DNA of 64,000 nucleotides from an uncultured Oscillospiraceae bacterium (GTDB taxonomy: Bacteria; Bacillota; Clostridia; Oscillospirales; Oscillospiraceae): positions 1 through 64,000 of the forward strand of contig CAKTSA010000004.1 of NCBI GenBank assembly GCA_934597585.1, read 5' to 3'. A model generated the notes under the pieces. It ran no database searches, had not been told where the DNA came from, and worked only from the letters and a program-made list of their open reading frames with translations. Position 1 is the first letter of the stretch, and each line of letters begins with the position of its first letter. Shown here piece by piece: positions 50,519-60,089 of the stretch. The position numbers and the translations under genes were made by a program.

Positions 50519-51211
50519 TTGGAAAAGAGATCCCATCCCGCCCTTGCCGCCGTCCGCGCCGCCTTTCCTGGCACCGTCCCCGTCCTGACCGGCTACCTGG
50601 TCCTGGGTGTCGCCTACGGCGTGCTGATGCAGACCAAGGGCTACGGCGTGCCCTGGGTCCTGCTCATGTGCTGCCTGGCCTACTGCGGCAGCATGCAGTT
50701 CGTAGCCATCACCCTGCTGACCACCGCCTTTGACCCCCTCCAGGCCTTTCTCATGAGCCTGATGGTCAACGCCCGCCATCTCTTCTACGGCGTGTCCATG
50801 CTGGGCAGATACCGGGGCCTGGGTGCCGCCAAGCTGCCCCTCATCTACACCCTCAGTGACGAGACCTTCTCCATCGTCTCCTCCGTCGAGCCCCCCGCCG
50901 ACGTGCCACGAAAGGACTTCTACCTGGCCGTATCCCTCCTGAACTACGGCTACTGGGCCGCCGGCTCCGTCCTGGGCGCCGTGGCCGGCCAGTTCATCAC
51001 CTTCGATACCACCGGCCTGGACTTCGCCCTGACGGGTCTCTTCGTCGTCCTGTTCATCGAGCAGGTGCGAGATCCCCAGAACCGCGCCAGCGGCATCATC
51101 GGCCTTGTCTGCACCGCCGCCGCCCTGGCCGTCTTCGGCGCGGACAACCTGGTCATCCCCGCCATGGTGCTGGTGCTGATCGTATTGCTGATCGGGAGGA
51201 AGAAGCTATGA
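50519..51211 (+). CDS. azlC: AzlC family branched-chain amino acid exporter subunit
   Basis: 230 residues with about six membrane spans. [20 protein letters not shown] is the conserved opening, then [12 protein letters not shown] and [15 protein letters not shown], the family signature. With AzlD it exports branched-chain amino acids or analogues. The start is a TTG at 50519, 8 nt after CGGAGG; the longer frame covers the terminator and promoter. It overlaps azlD by 4 bp. Confidence 0.9.
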   Translation: MEKRSHPALAAVRAAFPGTVPVLTGYLVLGVAYGVLMQTKGYGVPWVLLMCCLAYCGSMQFVAITLLTTAFDPLQAFLMSLMVNARHLFYGVSMLGRYRGLGAAKLPLIYTLSDETFSIVSSVEPPADVPRKDFYLAVSLLNYGYWAAGSVLGAVAGQFITFDTTGLDFALTGLFVVLFIEQVRDPQNRASGIIGLVCTAAALAVFGADNLVIPAMVLVLIVLLIGRKKL

Positions 51212-51543
51212 CACTGACAACCACACAGGCCCTCATCATCGTGGCCGCCGTCGCTCTGGGCACCATCGTGACCCGTTTCCTGCCCTTCCTTCTGTTCCCC
51301 GACAACAAGCCCATCCCCAAGGTGGTGGAGTACCTGGGCCGCACCCTGCCCGCCGCCATGATGGGCCTTCTGGTGGTGTACTGCCTGCGGAACGTGGACG
51401 TGGCCGCCGCCCCCCACGGCTTGCCGGAGCTCATCGCCCTGGCCGTGGTTACCGCCCTCCACCTCTGGAAGCGCAGCGTCCTCCTCTCCATCGGCGCCGG
51501 CACCGTGGTCTACATGCTCTTGGTGCAGCTGGTCTTCGCCTGA
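51208..51543 (+). CDS. azlD: AzlD domain protein
   Basis: 111 residues with four membrane spans. [20 protein letters not shown] and [20 protein letters not shown] are the AzlD signature. It is the small partner of AzlC; the ATG overlaps the azlC stop (ATGA), so the two are translated together. The intrinsic terminator at 51555-51587 closes the operon and also faces the convergent aminopeptidase gene. Confidence 0.9.
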   Translation: MTLTTTQALIIVAAVALGTIVTRFLPFLLFPDNKPIPKVVEYLGRTLPAAMMGLLVVYCLRNVDVAAAPHGLPELIALAVVTALHLWKRSVLLSIGAGTVVYMLLVQLVFA

Positions 51544-51554
51544 ATAACAAAAAC

Positions 51555-51587
51555 GCTGCCCCCGCAAAGCGGGGGCAGCATTTTTTT
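51555..51587. terminator. Terminator after azlCD
   Basis: A perfect 11-bp stem (51555-51565 with 51569-51579), AAA loop, followed by seven T; AAAA on the other side. Confidence 0.8.
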
Positions 51588-51595
51588 GCTCGAAT

Positions 51596-52990
51596 TTATG
51601 CCTTTTCAAATACCGCCTTCATGCACCGGTACGTCATGTAGCAGTCCAGCTTTGCCACCGTCTCATAGGGCGCGTGCATGCTCAGCACCGGCACGCCCGC
51701 GTCGATGGTGTCGATGTTCCGCTGGGCCATGAACTTGGCCACGGTGCCGCCGCCGCCGGCGTCGGTCTTGCCCAGCTCCGCCATCTGCCAGAACACCTTT
51801 TCCTCGTTCAGCAGCCGCCGCAGCTTGCCCACCACCTCAGCGCTGGCGTCGGAGGCGCCGGACTTGCCGCCCGCCCCGGTGTACTTGCACAGGCCCACGC
51901 CGTAGTTGATGAACGCGGAGTTCCGCTTGTCATATACCTCGGCAAAGTTGGGGTCATAGGCCGCCGTCACGTCGGCGCTGACGCAGAATGACTTGGCAAA
52001 GCAGTCCCGCAGCAGCACGCCTTGGCTGTCGCACAGCTCGCCCATGAACTTGTCAAAGGCCGCGGACAGCATGCCCGACACGCCCTCGCTGCCGATCTCC
52101 TCCTTGTCGGCAAAGATGCACACAGCCGTCCGCTGGGGCGCCACCGCGTCGAACAGGCCCGCCAGCTCCGCATAGGCGCACACCCGGTCGTCGTGGCCGT
52201 AGCTGGCGATAAAGCTGCGGTCAAACCCGATGTCCCGTGCCTGCCCGGCAGGCACAGCCTCCAGCTCGGCGGAGATAAAGTCCTCCTCCACCATGCCGTA
52301 CTTCTCGTGCAGCAGCTGCATCACCGCCAGCTTGAACCGGGCCTTCTCCTCCTGATCCGCAATGGGCTCCGAGCCGATGAGAATGTTCAGACTCTCGCTG
52401 GGAATGGCCTCGTTCAGCGGCTTCTTCCCCTGCTCCCGACCCAGATGGGGCAGCAGGTCGTTGATGATGAACTGGGGATCCTCCGGCTTGTCGCCGATGT
52501 GGACCGGCAGCACCGTCCCATCCGCCAGCGTCACCACGCCGTGCAGCTCCAGCGGGATGGTCACCCACTGGTACTTCCGGATGCCGCCGTAGTGGTGGGT
52601 CTTCAGATAGGCCATCTCCGCCTCCTCATACAGCGGCCGGGGCTTCAGGTCAAGGCGGGGCGCGTCGGTGTGGGCGGCGGCGATGTTGGCACCCTGGCTC
52701 AGCGACGCCTTGCCGATCACCGCCAGCATGATGCCCTTCCCCCGGTTGTTGCAGTACACCTTGTCCCCGGTCTTCAGCGCCATACCCGGCACGAACTCCA
52801 CAAACCCGTGGGCCTTCGCCAGCTCAATGCAGTACTCCACGCACAGCCGCTCCGTCTTTCCGTGGTTCAGAAAGTCCTTGTACGCCTCGCAGTAGTCGTG
52901 CATGGCGGCCTTTTCGCCCTCCGCCAGCCGGTCATAGCCATTCTCCGGCGCATACAGCAGCGCCTTGCTCAGCTTGCTTTTTTCACTCAT
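51596..52990 (-). CDS. M18 family aminopeptidase
   Basis: 464 residues. Metal and catalytic segments of M18/M20-like zinc aminopeptidases are visible: IAAAHTDAPRLDLKPRPLYE (His and Asp ligands), FADKEEIGSEGVSGM (catalytic Glu and ligand Glu), and VPVLSMHAPYETVAKLD (late His). It removes N-terminal residues, acidic ones in better known relatives, from peptides in the cytosol. The ATG at 52990 follows AAAGGAGGCATCTCGG. Own promoter at 53026-53054. Confidence 0.9.
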   Translation of the reverse strand: MSEKSKLSKALLYAPENGYDRLAEGEKAAMHDYCEAYKDFLNHGKTERLCVEYCIELAKAHGFVEFVPGMALKTGDKVYCNNRGKGIMLAVIGKASLSQGANIAAAHTDAPRLDLKPRPLYEEAEMAYLKTHHYGGIRKYQWVTIPLELHGVVTLADGTVLPVHIGDKPEDPQFIINDLLPHLGREQGKKPLNEAIPSESLNILIGSEPIADQEEKARFKLAVMQLLHEKYGMVEEDFISAELEAVPAGQARDIGFDRSFIASYGHDDRVCAYAELAGLFDAVAPQRTAVCIFADKEEIGSEGVSGMLSAAFDKFMGELCDSQGVLLRDCFAKSFCVSADVTAAYDPNFAEVYDKRNSAFINYGVGLCKYTGAGGKSGASDASAEVVGKLRRLLNEEKVFWQMAELGKTDAGGGGTVAKFMAQRNIDTIDAGVPVLSMHAPYETVAKLDCYMTYRCMKAVFEKA

Positions 52991-53025
52991 CCGAGATGCC
53001 TCCTTTTGTTTTTCTTTTCCCCGCC

Positions 53026-53054
53026 AGCATACCACACAACGCCCCCCAATGCAA
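53026..53054 (-). promoter_or_regulatory. Promoter for the M18 aminopeptidase
   Basis: Read leftward, TTGCAT (53049-53054), 17 bp, TATGCT (53026-53031). Confidence 0.5.
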
Positions 53055-53098
53055 GCAAAACAAGCCGCCGCCCCTGTCCCCAAGAGCGGCGGCCCTGC

Positions 53099-53287
53099 CA
53101 AAAAGCCTCGCAGAGTTCGCAACCCGGCCCAAAAAGCCTCGCAGAGTTCACGCCGCGCACGGCGTGAAATCATCAAATCATTTTTCTGACGACATGCGCG
53201 TCAGAAAAATTCTTCTCGGTCGCCAGTGCACCCAACGGGTGCGCGCAGCCGACCGCATCTCCCTTGGCAATGAAATCGAAGATTTCA
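53099..53287. repeat. Intergenic repeat and palindrome cluster
   Basis: The gap 52991-53294 holds no gene. Two identical 20-bp direct repeats (CAAAAAGCCTCGCAGAGTTC, at 53099 and 53130) are followed by four palindromes: TTCACGCCG/CGGCGTGAA (53147-53168), TTTTTCTGACG/CGTCAGAAAAA (53181-53209), an imperfect CGGTCG...CGACCG dyad with GCACCC/GGGTGC inside (about 53217-53256), and TGAAATC/GATTTCA (53271-53287). One of these probably ends transcription of the Mrp operon. Confidence 0.5.
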
Positions 53288-53294
53288 TGCCAGT

Positions 53295-55256
53295 TTAAAA
53301 GACGTGGCAGATCACCACCGTCAGCACCACGCACAGTCCCAGACACGTCATCAGCAGTCCGAAGGACAGACTGTGGGTCATGCGGTCCAGCAGATCCTGC
53401 TTGGTCTCCAGCCGGTCGGCGGCCTTCTGTGCGGCCTCGTCGCCGCTCTGCCGCGCAATGGCCTGCACCAGCGGGGAGTAGGACTGCACCTCTTTTTCCT
53501 TACTATACCGCAGCAGCACCCGTTGCACCCCCAGCACCACCACGTCAAAGGCGTCGCAGGCGAGGCGGCACACCACGCCCACCACCGCGAACAGCGCCCG
53601 GAAGAAGGGCTTATAGACGCTGTCCTCCAGGCTCAGCCACTTGGGCCAGCGGCTCAGATAGACGCCCTCCTTCGTCATCAGCACCGTGCGGATGAACAGG
53701 AAGTACACCACCATGCCGATGGCCAGCGAGATCACCACGCCCTTCAGATTCGTCCACGCGAAGTAGTGGATGGCGTGATCAAAGGCGTGTCCGCCGGTAA
53801 AGTCCAGCGTCGTGCCGCTGATCTTCTCGGCGATGGCGTGGGGCGTCACCCCCAGCACCGGCAGCGCCACCGCCGCCAGACACAGAGCGATCACCGACGC
53901 CGGCTTACCCCACCGCTTGCCGGTCTCCTTGCCCTTCTGCCAGAAGATGGCCACATAGATCTTCGTCAGATACGCCGCCGTCAGTCCGCCGGAGAACAGG
54001 AACAGCCACTCCACCACCGTGATGAGGGTCATGCCGCTCATGTGGGCGTATTCCACCAGCGCCTCATGCACCAGCGTCTTGCTCAGGTATCCCAGGAACC
54101 CCGGAATACCCGCCAGCGAACAGGCCCCGCACAGGAACAGCACGTGCAGCAGCGGCTTGCCCCGGCCAAAGCCCTTGATGTCGTTCAGATCCAGGGCGTG
54201 GGTGTTGTAGTACACCACGCCGGCGAACAGGAACAGCGCCAGCTTCACCAGCGAGTGGTTCATCATGTACAGCACCGTGCCGTTGGCGGCCAGTGCGTTG
54301 TGCTCACCCAGCAGGCAGATCATGGACGCTCCCACCGTGATAAACCCGATCTGGGACAGGGACGAGCAGGCCAGGATGTACTTCAGATTGGTGGAGAACA
54401 CCGCCAGCACCGCGCCCAGCACCATGGTGATGGCCCCCAGCACCAGCAGCAGCATCCCCCAGTCGTGGTCCCCCGTCAGTACCTGGCCCGTCAGCAGCAG
54501 GACGCCGAAGATACCGGCCTTGGTCAGCACGCCGCTCAGCAGGGCGGAGGCCGGAGCCGGCGCCACCGGGTGTGCCTTGGGCAGCCAGATGTGCACCGAG
54601 AACAGACCCGCCTTGGCGGCGAAGCCGAACAGGATGCACAGCGCGGCGGCCCACAGCCGTCCCCGCTCCATGGCGGCCACGGCGTTGTGGAGCTCTGCGA
54701 TCACCAGCGTCCCCGTGGCGGTGTACAGCAAAAACAGGCCCATCAACGTCACCAGGCCGCCCAGCACCGCAATGGTCAGGTACGTCTTGCCGGCGTCCAT
54801 GGCGTCCGGCGTCTCCTCCTGCACCACCCACACATAGGAACTCAGGGACATCAGCTCGAAGAACAGGAAGGTGGTGTACAGGTCGGCGGACAGGAACACC
54901 CCCGCCGTGAAGCCCAGGCAGATGAGGAAGAAGAAATAATACCGCTTCAGATGGTGGTGTCCATCAAAATACTGGGGACTCAGCAGCGCCGAGACGAACC
55001 ACATAAAGCACACCACGATGCCGTACAGCTTCTGGAACCCTCCGGTCCAGAAGCTCAGGCGCATCACCGGCACGGTGACGGTGATGCCGTCCGCCGTGGC
55101 GGCCACGTATACCATGGCCAGCAGCGTCAGCAGCGTGAATACGATGGCCAGCGAACCCAGCCGCTTCCCGCCGTCGTGGCGGTCCGGCAGCACCGCGATG
55201 ACCAGCGCCGCCAGCACCGGCAGCAGCACGACGGCCAACAGCATGATCGTTGTCAT
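53295..55256 (-). CDS. Proton-conducting antiporter-like subunit (NuoL/HyfB type)
   Basis: 653 residues, about 16 membrane spans, the longest of four related subunits. TTFLFFELMSLSSYVWV has the conserved Glu of TM5; IWLPKAHPVAPAPASALLSG followed by VLTKAGIFG has the conserved His/Lys channel residues. The C-terminal 150 residues (beyond the core) contain an extra helix region and a charged stretch with LVQAIARQSGDEAAQKAADR, like the lateral arm end of HyfB/NuoL. It is last in the operon. The ATG at 55256 overlaps the previous stop; a GTG at 55259 is an alternative. Confidence 0.88.
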   Translation of the reverse strand: MTTIMLLAVVLLPVLAALVIAVLPDRHDGGKRLGSLAIVFTLLTLLAMVYVAATADGITVTVPVMRLSFWTGGFQKLYGIVVCFMWFVSALLSPQYFDGHHHLKRYYFFFLICLGFTAGVFLSADLYTTFLFFELMSLSSYVWVVQEETPDAMDAGKTYLTIAVLGGLVTLMGLFLLYTATGTLVIAELHNAVAAMERGRLWAAALCILFGFAAKAGLFSVHIWLPKAHPVAPAPASALLSGVLTKAGIFGVLLLTGQVLTGDHDWGMLLLVLGAITMVLGAVLAVFSTNLKYILACSSLSQIGFITVGASMICLLGEHNALAANGTVLYMMNHSLVKLALFLFAGVVYYNTHALDLNDIKGFGRGKPLLHVLFLCGACSLAGIPGFLGYLSKTLVHEALVEYAHMSGMTLITVVEWLFLFSGGLTAAYLTKIYVAIFWQKGKETGKRWGKPASVIALCLAAVALPVLGVTPHAIAEKISGTTLDFTGGHAFDHAIHYFAWTNLKGVVISLAIGMVVYFLFIRTVLMTKEGVYLSRWPKWLSLEDSVYKPFFRALFAVVGVVCRLACDAFDVVVLGVQRVLLRYSKEKEVQSYSPLVQAIARQSGDEAAQKAADRLETKQDLLDRMTHSLSFGLLMTCLGLCVVLTVVICHVF

Positions 55257-56716
55257 CACAGCATCACCGCCTTTCCGATCACATCAAGCAATACCTCCGG
55301 GAACAGGCCCATCAGCAGACACAGCGCCGCCAAAATCAGCATGGGCACGATCATGAAGGGCCCCGCCTCATGGGCGCTCTCGGGAGTGGGAAGCACCGTC
55401 CCCTCCGTGGGGAACCAGGCCTTCACCACCACCTGGAACATATAGATAGCCGTCAGCAGCGCGGAGATCAGGATAGCGATGAACCCCAGATAGGAGGCCA
55501 CACTCCCGCCGCTCACCGCCGCCAGGCCAATATACCACTTGCTGACGAACCCGTTGAAGGGCGGGATGCCCGTCAGCGCACAGGCCGCTGCCGTGAAGCA
55601 GGCAAAGGTCAGCGGCATCCGCCGTCCCAGCCCCTCCAGCTCGCTGACATACTCCCGGTGGGCGTAGTGCAGCACGCTGCCGGCGCAGAAGAAGGCCATG
55701 ATCTTCACCACCGAGTGGACGATCAGATGCAGGAACGCGGCCACCACGCCGATGGCGTTCATAAAGGCCACAGCCAGCAGGATGTAGCTGAGGTTGGACA
55801 CGGTGGAATAGGCCAGCCGCCGCTTGAAATGCCGCTGCTTCAGCGCCATGGCGGAGCCGAACACCACCGTGATCATGGCCAGGGCCATGACGGTGTACTG
55901 TCCCCACGTGCCGTAGAGAATGTCCACACCAAAGGCATAGTAGGTCAGCCGGATGCAGGCAAAGGCGCCCGCCTTGACCACCGCCACCGCGTGCAGCAGC
56001 GCCGTCACCGGCGTGGGCGCCACGGCGGCGCTGATGAGCCAGCTGTGCATGGGCCAGATGGCGGCCTTGACGCCGCAGCCCACAAAGGCCAGCACGAACA
56101 CGCTCAGCAGCAGCGTCATATTGCCGCTGTACTCCGCCAGATGGCCGCCGGGAACGAACTCCTGGGCGTCGTTGACGATCAGGAACACCATGCCGATAAA
56201 GGCCAGCGCCGCGCCCGCGATGGAGTAGGCGGCGTATTTTACGCCCGCGTGGATGGCCTGTTTGGTCATGGCGTGCATCACCAGCGGGATCGTCGCCAGC
56301 GTCAGCAGCTCATAGAACAGGTACATGGTCATCATATTGGCGGCGAAGGCGATGCCCAGCGTCACGCCGAAGGATGCCGTGAAGAAGGCCCAGAACATGG
56401 GCTTGTGGCCCTCGTGCTTCATGTAGTCCCATGCGTACACCATGGTAAAGGGCCACAGCGAGGCCGAAAGCCCCGCGAACAGCTTCGCCGCCCCGTCCAT
56501 CCGCAGGGTGAAGTGCAGCGAGTCGGTGAACCGCAGGAACGTGAAGCTGGAGCCGTCACATTGCAGAATCGCCAGCCACGCCAGAATGGTGGTGGCCCCG
56601 ATGATGACAGCGTACAGGGTGTGCCGCCCCCGGTCAGTGCGGAAGGGGATGAAGTAGGCCGCCAGCCCCGCCACGATGGGCAGGAACACCGGCAGACAAA
56701 GCAAAATTCCATTCAT
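55256..56716 (-). CDS. Proton-conducting antiporter-like subunit (NuoM/N type)
   Basis: 486 residues with about 14 spans. TMYLFYELLTLATIPLVMHA has the TM5 Glu; SWLISAAVAPTPVTALLHAV followed by AVVKAGAFA the channel Lys; KRRLAYSTVSNLSYILLAVA the second broken-helix region. Its histidine-proline segment differs from the sister subunits (VAPTP in place of HPxAPAP), so the four copies are not recent duplicates. It is expected to move H+ or Na+ across the membrane. It starts 13 bp after the gene at 56730. Confidence 0.88.
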   Translation of the reverse strand: MNGILLCLPVFLPIVAGLAAYFIPFRTDRGRHTLYAVIIGATTILAWLAILQCDGSSFTFLRFTDSLHFTLRMDGAAKLFAGLSASLWPFTMVYAWDYMKHEGHKPMFWAFFTASFGVTLGIAFAANMMTMYLFYELLTLATIPLVMHAMTKQAIHAGVKYAAYSIAGAALAFIGMVFLIVNDAQEFVPGGHLAEYSGNMTLLLSVFVLAFVGCGVKAAIWPMHSWLISAAVAPTPVTALLHAVAVVKAGAFACIRLTYYAFGVDILYGTWGQYTVMALAMITVVFGSAMALKQRHFKRRLAYSTVSNLSYILLAVAFMNAIGVVAAFLHLIVHSVVKIMAFFCAGSVLHYAHREYVSELEGLGRRMPLTFACFTAAACALTGIPPFNGFVSKWYIGLAAVSGGSVASYLGFIAILISALLTAIYMFQVVVKAWFPTEGTVLPTPESAHEAGPFMIVPMLILAALCLLMGLFPEVLLDVIGKAVML

Positions 56717-56729
56717 AGCAGCACCTCCC

Positions 56730-58178
56730 TTACGCGATGGCCCCGGCGATGGACTCCATCACCGACAGTACGCCGTTGGGGAACAGACCCATCAAGGCGC
56801 AGATGGCCGCGAAGATCACCAGCGGAACGGTGATGCCCAGCGGCTCCCTGATGGGGGACAGGTCCAGTCCCTCGGTATCATGGCCGGGGAAGAAAGCGGA
56901 GATCACCGGCGGGAACAGGTATCCGGCGGTGAACAGCGCCGACAAAATCAGCGTCACCGGCACCAGATACCCCAGCGCGCCCGGCAGCGCTTCCAGCGCC
57001 GCCGTTGCCAGATACCACTTGCTGTGGAACCCGCCGAAGGGCGGGATACCCACCAGCGACAGGGAAACCAGCGCGAAGCAGATAAACGTCACCGGCATCC
57101 GCCGTCCCAGTCCCCGCAGCTCGTCCACCCGCGTTTTGTGGGCCAGCAGGATAATGGAGCCGGCGCACTGGAAGATGGCGATCTTGGCCGCCGCGTGGAA
57201 GAACAGCTGCAGCATGGAGCCGGTAAACCCGTCAGGCGACAGGATAAACAGGCCCAGCAGCACATAGGAGATCTGGGAAATACTGGAATACGCCAGCCGC
57301 TTCTTCAGCTCCTTTTCCAGGCATCCCATGAAGGAGCCCATGAAAATGGAGATCAGCACCAGGATCAGACACACCGTCTGCACCCACGTCCCCCGCAGGA
57401 GCCCCGCCCCCGCGGTAAAGAAGATGGTGCGCAGCACGGCGATGACGCCCGCCTTGGCGATCAGACCGCTGAGGAGCGCCGACGCCGGAGCCGGAGCCGC
57501 CGGGTGGGCGCTGGGCAGCCAGTTGTGCAGCGGGAACAACCCCGCCTTGGCGCCAAAGCCCAGAATCATGCAGAACACCGCCGCAAGTGTCAGCGGCGTG
57601 GCCTCCGTCATGGTGCCCCCCGCCACGAAGGAGAGGGAACCGCAGTGGAAGTACAGCACCACCACGCCGAACAGCGCCACGAACGCGCCGCCCACCGAGT
57701 AGAACAGGTACTTGTACGCGCCGATGATGGCCTTTTTCTTCAGCTCGTGCAGCACCAGCGGCGCGCTGCACAACGTGGTCAGCTCATAGAACAGGTACAG
57801 CGTCACCATGTCTGCCGCCAGCGCGGTGCCCAGCAGCACCGCCTCGGTGGTGAACAGGAACACGTAGAACCGGGGCTCTCCGCCGCTGTGGGGCATGTAC
57901 ACGGCGGCATAGGGGATGGTCAGCAGCCAGCACACCGCCGTCACCACCGTAAACACCGCCGCCACGCCGTCCATCTTCAGCGAGAAGGTCAGCGATTCGG
58001 TGAGATATACCACATTGGTGGCCCAGTCCCTGCCGGACACCGCGGCGTAGATCACCAGCGCCGTCAGCACCGTCTGTGCCGCCGCCAGCACCGGCGTCAG
58101 CCGCCGGGCGTTCTCCCCCTTGCAGAAGGCGCAGCCGATCCCCAACAGGAAGGGCAGCAGAAGGATCCAATACAACAT
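56730..58178 (-). CDS. Proton-conducting antiporter-like subunit (MrpA-N/NuoL type)
   Basis: 482 residues with about 14 spans. VTLYLFYELTTLCSAPLVLH (TM5 Glu), NWLPSAHPAAPAPASALLSG followed by LIAKAGVIA (channel His/Lys), and KRLAYSSISQISYVLLGLFI are all present. Within the operon it follows the MrpD-like gene by 22 bp. As with its sisters it should couple ion movement to the complex. No long C-terminal extension is present. Confidence 0.88.
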   Translation of the reverse strand: MLYWILLLPFLLGIGCAFCKGENARRLTPVLAAAQTVLTALVIYAAVSGRDWATNVVYLTESLTFSLKMDGVAAVFTVVTAVCWLLTIPYAAVYMPHSGGEPRFYVFLFTTEAVLLGTALAADMVTLYLFYELTTLCSAPLVLHELKKKAIIGAYKYLFYSVGGAFVALFGVVVLYFHCGSLSFVAGGTMTEATPLTLAAVFCMILGFGAKAGLFPLHNWLPSAHPAAPAPASALLSGLIAKAGVIAVLRTIFFTAGAGLLRGTWVQTVCLILVLISIFMGSFMGCLEKELKKRLAYSSISQISYVLLGLFILSPDGFTGSMLQLFFHAAAKIAIFQCAGSIILLAHKTRVDELRGLGRRMPVTFICFALVSLSLVGIPPFGGFHSKWYLATAALEALPGALGYLVPVTLILSALFTAGYLFPPVISAFFPGHDTEGLDLSPIREPLGITVPLVIFAAICALMGLFPNGVLSVMESIAGAIA

Positions 58179-58200
58179 ACGATACAGTCCGCTCCTTTCC

Positions 58201-59697
58201 TTAATATTGGCAGAACAGGCCGAAGCCCTGCTGCAGCAGCGCCGTCAGCGGCGCGGAGTGGATACCGATGACAAGGCCGATGGCCAGCAGCACCACCGCC
58301 GGGATGGCCTTGTACCACACCTGCTGCTGCACGGCGTAGCTGCTGCCCTCTCGCTGGGGCAGCCACAGCACCATGGCCGTATACAGGAAGTACAGCACGT
58401 TCAGCAGCGTGGACACCGCCAGCGCCAGCAGCACCGGCCACTTCTCCCACGTCAGCGCGAAGGCCGCCTGGGCGAACTGCAGCTTGGGGATAAACCCGAT
58501 GAACAGCGGCACGCCCACCATGCTGAGAGCGCCCGCCGTAAACAGCACGCCCGCCGTCACATTGCGGTGCCCCGCCCCCTGCAGGCTCTGGAAATCCTTG
58601 CGCCCGCCGGAGACATCCCGAAGTCCGGATACCGACAGGAACAGCATAGGCTTGGTCAGTGCGTGGGAGAAGATGTGCAGGAACGCCGCCAGCAGCGCCG
58701 CCTGGGTCCCCATGCCCAGTCCCATGTAGATATAGCCGATCTGGGCGGCGGAGGAATACGCCACCATGGTGGTCAGCCGCTTGGAGCGGATGGCCGACAC
58801 AGAGCCCACGATCATCCCGGCAATGCCGAAGAGCAGCAGCACCGACTGGATGCCGCTGGCGGCAAACACCTCAATGCCCACCGCCCGGTAGATGATCTTG
58901 ATCAGCAGCAGAATATACGCCTTGGACACCACGCCCGACAGAATACCCGAGGACGCCGGCGTAGCCCGTCCGTAGGTATCCGGCATCCAGAAGTGGAAGG
59001 GGAACAGGCCGGACTTGATGGCAAGACCTGCCGTCATCAACCCGATGGCCACCGTCATGGAGAAACGATATGTCCCCTCGGTCCACAGCGCCGCAATGGT
59101 CTCATGCAGCTGCGGAAACAGCAGATGGCCCGTGATGGAATACGTGTAGATCACGCCGATCAGGAACAATCCCGAGCCCACCAGCGCAAACACCATATAC
59201 CGGGCCGACGCGATCAGCGACCGCCCGTTGTCCCGGGCCGACAGCAGCGCGCAGGAGGCGATGGTGCAGATCTCGATGAACACGTACCCCGTGAAGATAT
59301 CGTTGGTATAGGACAGCGCCAGCAGGGACACCAGCGTCAGATCCACCATGCTCCAGTAGAGGTGCCGCCGCTTGTCGGGGATGTCTTTGAGAATGTGGTC
59401 CATGCCCCCCAGCACGCTCAGCAGCATCACCGCCGAGAACAGCAGCGCCATCAGCGGCTCAATGACCCCCGCGGCGATCTCGTTGCCCCAGGGAGCAGGG
59501 AAGTGGCCCATCATATAGGAGTAGCTGGTGTTGTTGCTGGCGCAGAACCACAGCACGCAGCCCTGCAGCACGATGGACACCGACAGCAGTCCGATGGTCA
59601 GCCTACGGCCCCACTTATCGCCCGCCACAAAGGTGGTGACGGCGCACAGCAGGCACAGAATGATAGAGAAGAAGGGAAAGTTCTGTATGATATTCAT
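58201..59697 (-). CDS. Proton-conducting antiporter-like subunit (MrpD type)
   Basis: 498 residues with about 14 spans. GYVFIEICTIASCALLS keeps the TM5 Glu; FWMPDTYGRATPASSGILSG followed by VVSKAYILL carries the channel Lys but the HP motif is replaced by TYGRATP; TTMVAYSSAAQIGYIYMGLG marks the second broken helix. Position right after the MrpC-like gene, with 4-bp overlap, suits MrpD/MbhH. Confidence 0.88.
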   Translation of the reverse strand: MNIIQNFPFFSIILCLLCAVTTFVAGDKWGRRLTIGLLSVSIVLQGCVLWFCASNNTSYSYMMGHFPAPWGNEIAAGVIEPLMALLFSAVMLLSVLGGMDHILKDIPDKRRHLYWSMVDLTLVSLLALSYTNDIFTGYVFIEICTIASCALLSARDNGRSLIASARYMVFALVGSGLFLIGVIYTYSITGHLLFPQLHETIAALWTEGTYRFSMTVAIGLMTAGLAIKSGLFPFHFWMPDTYGRATPASSGILSGVVSKAYILLLIKIIYRAVGIEVFAASGIQSVLLLFGIAGMIVGSVSAIRSKRLTTMVAYSSAAQIGYIYMGLGMGTQAALLAAFLHIFSHALTKPMLFLSVSGLRDVSGGRKDFQSLQGAGHRNVTAGVLFTAGALSMVGVPLFIGFIPKLQFAQAAFALTWEKWPVLLALAVSTLLNVLYFLYTAMVLWLPQREGSSYAVQQQVWYKAIPAVVLLAIGLVIGIHSAPLTALLQQGFGLFCQY

Positions 59698-60089
59698 ACG
59701 CGCCCTCCCTTCCGCCGGTCGGACATCATCACATACAGCGCGTCCATATCCAGCGTGTGGTACTTCTTATAGATGCGGATGGTCAGGCTCAGCATCAGCG
59801 CCGACACGCTGACCGACACCACGATGCCCGTCAGCACCAGTCCGGCGGGGATGGGGTTGATGTAGTTGGCCATATCCGTCACGCCGTCGGTGATGATAGG
59901 CACCGTCCGACCGGTGATATACCCCCGGTCCGCCAGCAGCAGGAAGGTGCCGCTGTCCATGATGTCCAGCCCGATGACCTTTTTCAGCAGATTCTTGTCA
60001 AACAGCAGCATGCACATGCCGATGGCGAACAGGATCACCGCCACGCATGCCTCGTAATTTTCCGACAGGTGGGTAAACATGTTGTTCAT
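59694..60089 (-). CDS. MrpC/MbhG (NuoK-like) subunit
   Basis: 131 residues with three membrane spans. CVAVILFAIGMCMLLFDKNL and KKVIGLDIMDSGTFLLL are the MrpC/NuoK pattern; PIPAGLVLTGIVVSVSVSAL is the third span, where MrpC keeps the ALVLTAIVI-like segment. The ATG at 60089 overlaps the stop of the preceding gene; a GTG one codon earlier is possible. Confidence 0.85.
   Translation of the reverse strand: MNNMFTHLSENYEACVAVILFAIGMCMLLFDKNLLKKVIGLDIMDSGTFLLLADRGYITGRTVPIITDGVTDMANYINPIPAGLVLTGIVVSVSVSALMLSLTIRIYKKYHTLDMDALYVMMSDRRKGGRV

Noticed and set aside
53099-53149. Two 20-bp direct repeats as a CRISPR remnant
   Set aside because: Only two copies with an 11-bp gap, no cas gene, and embedded in a palindrome cluster.
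53304-59772. Long plus-strand frames (713, 527, 531 and 550 codons) through the Mrp region
   Set aside because: Gln/His/Arg-rich antisense shadows of the membrane-protein genes, which show clear family motifs on the other strand.
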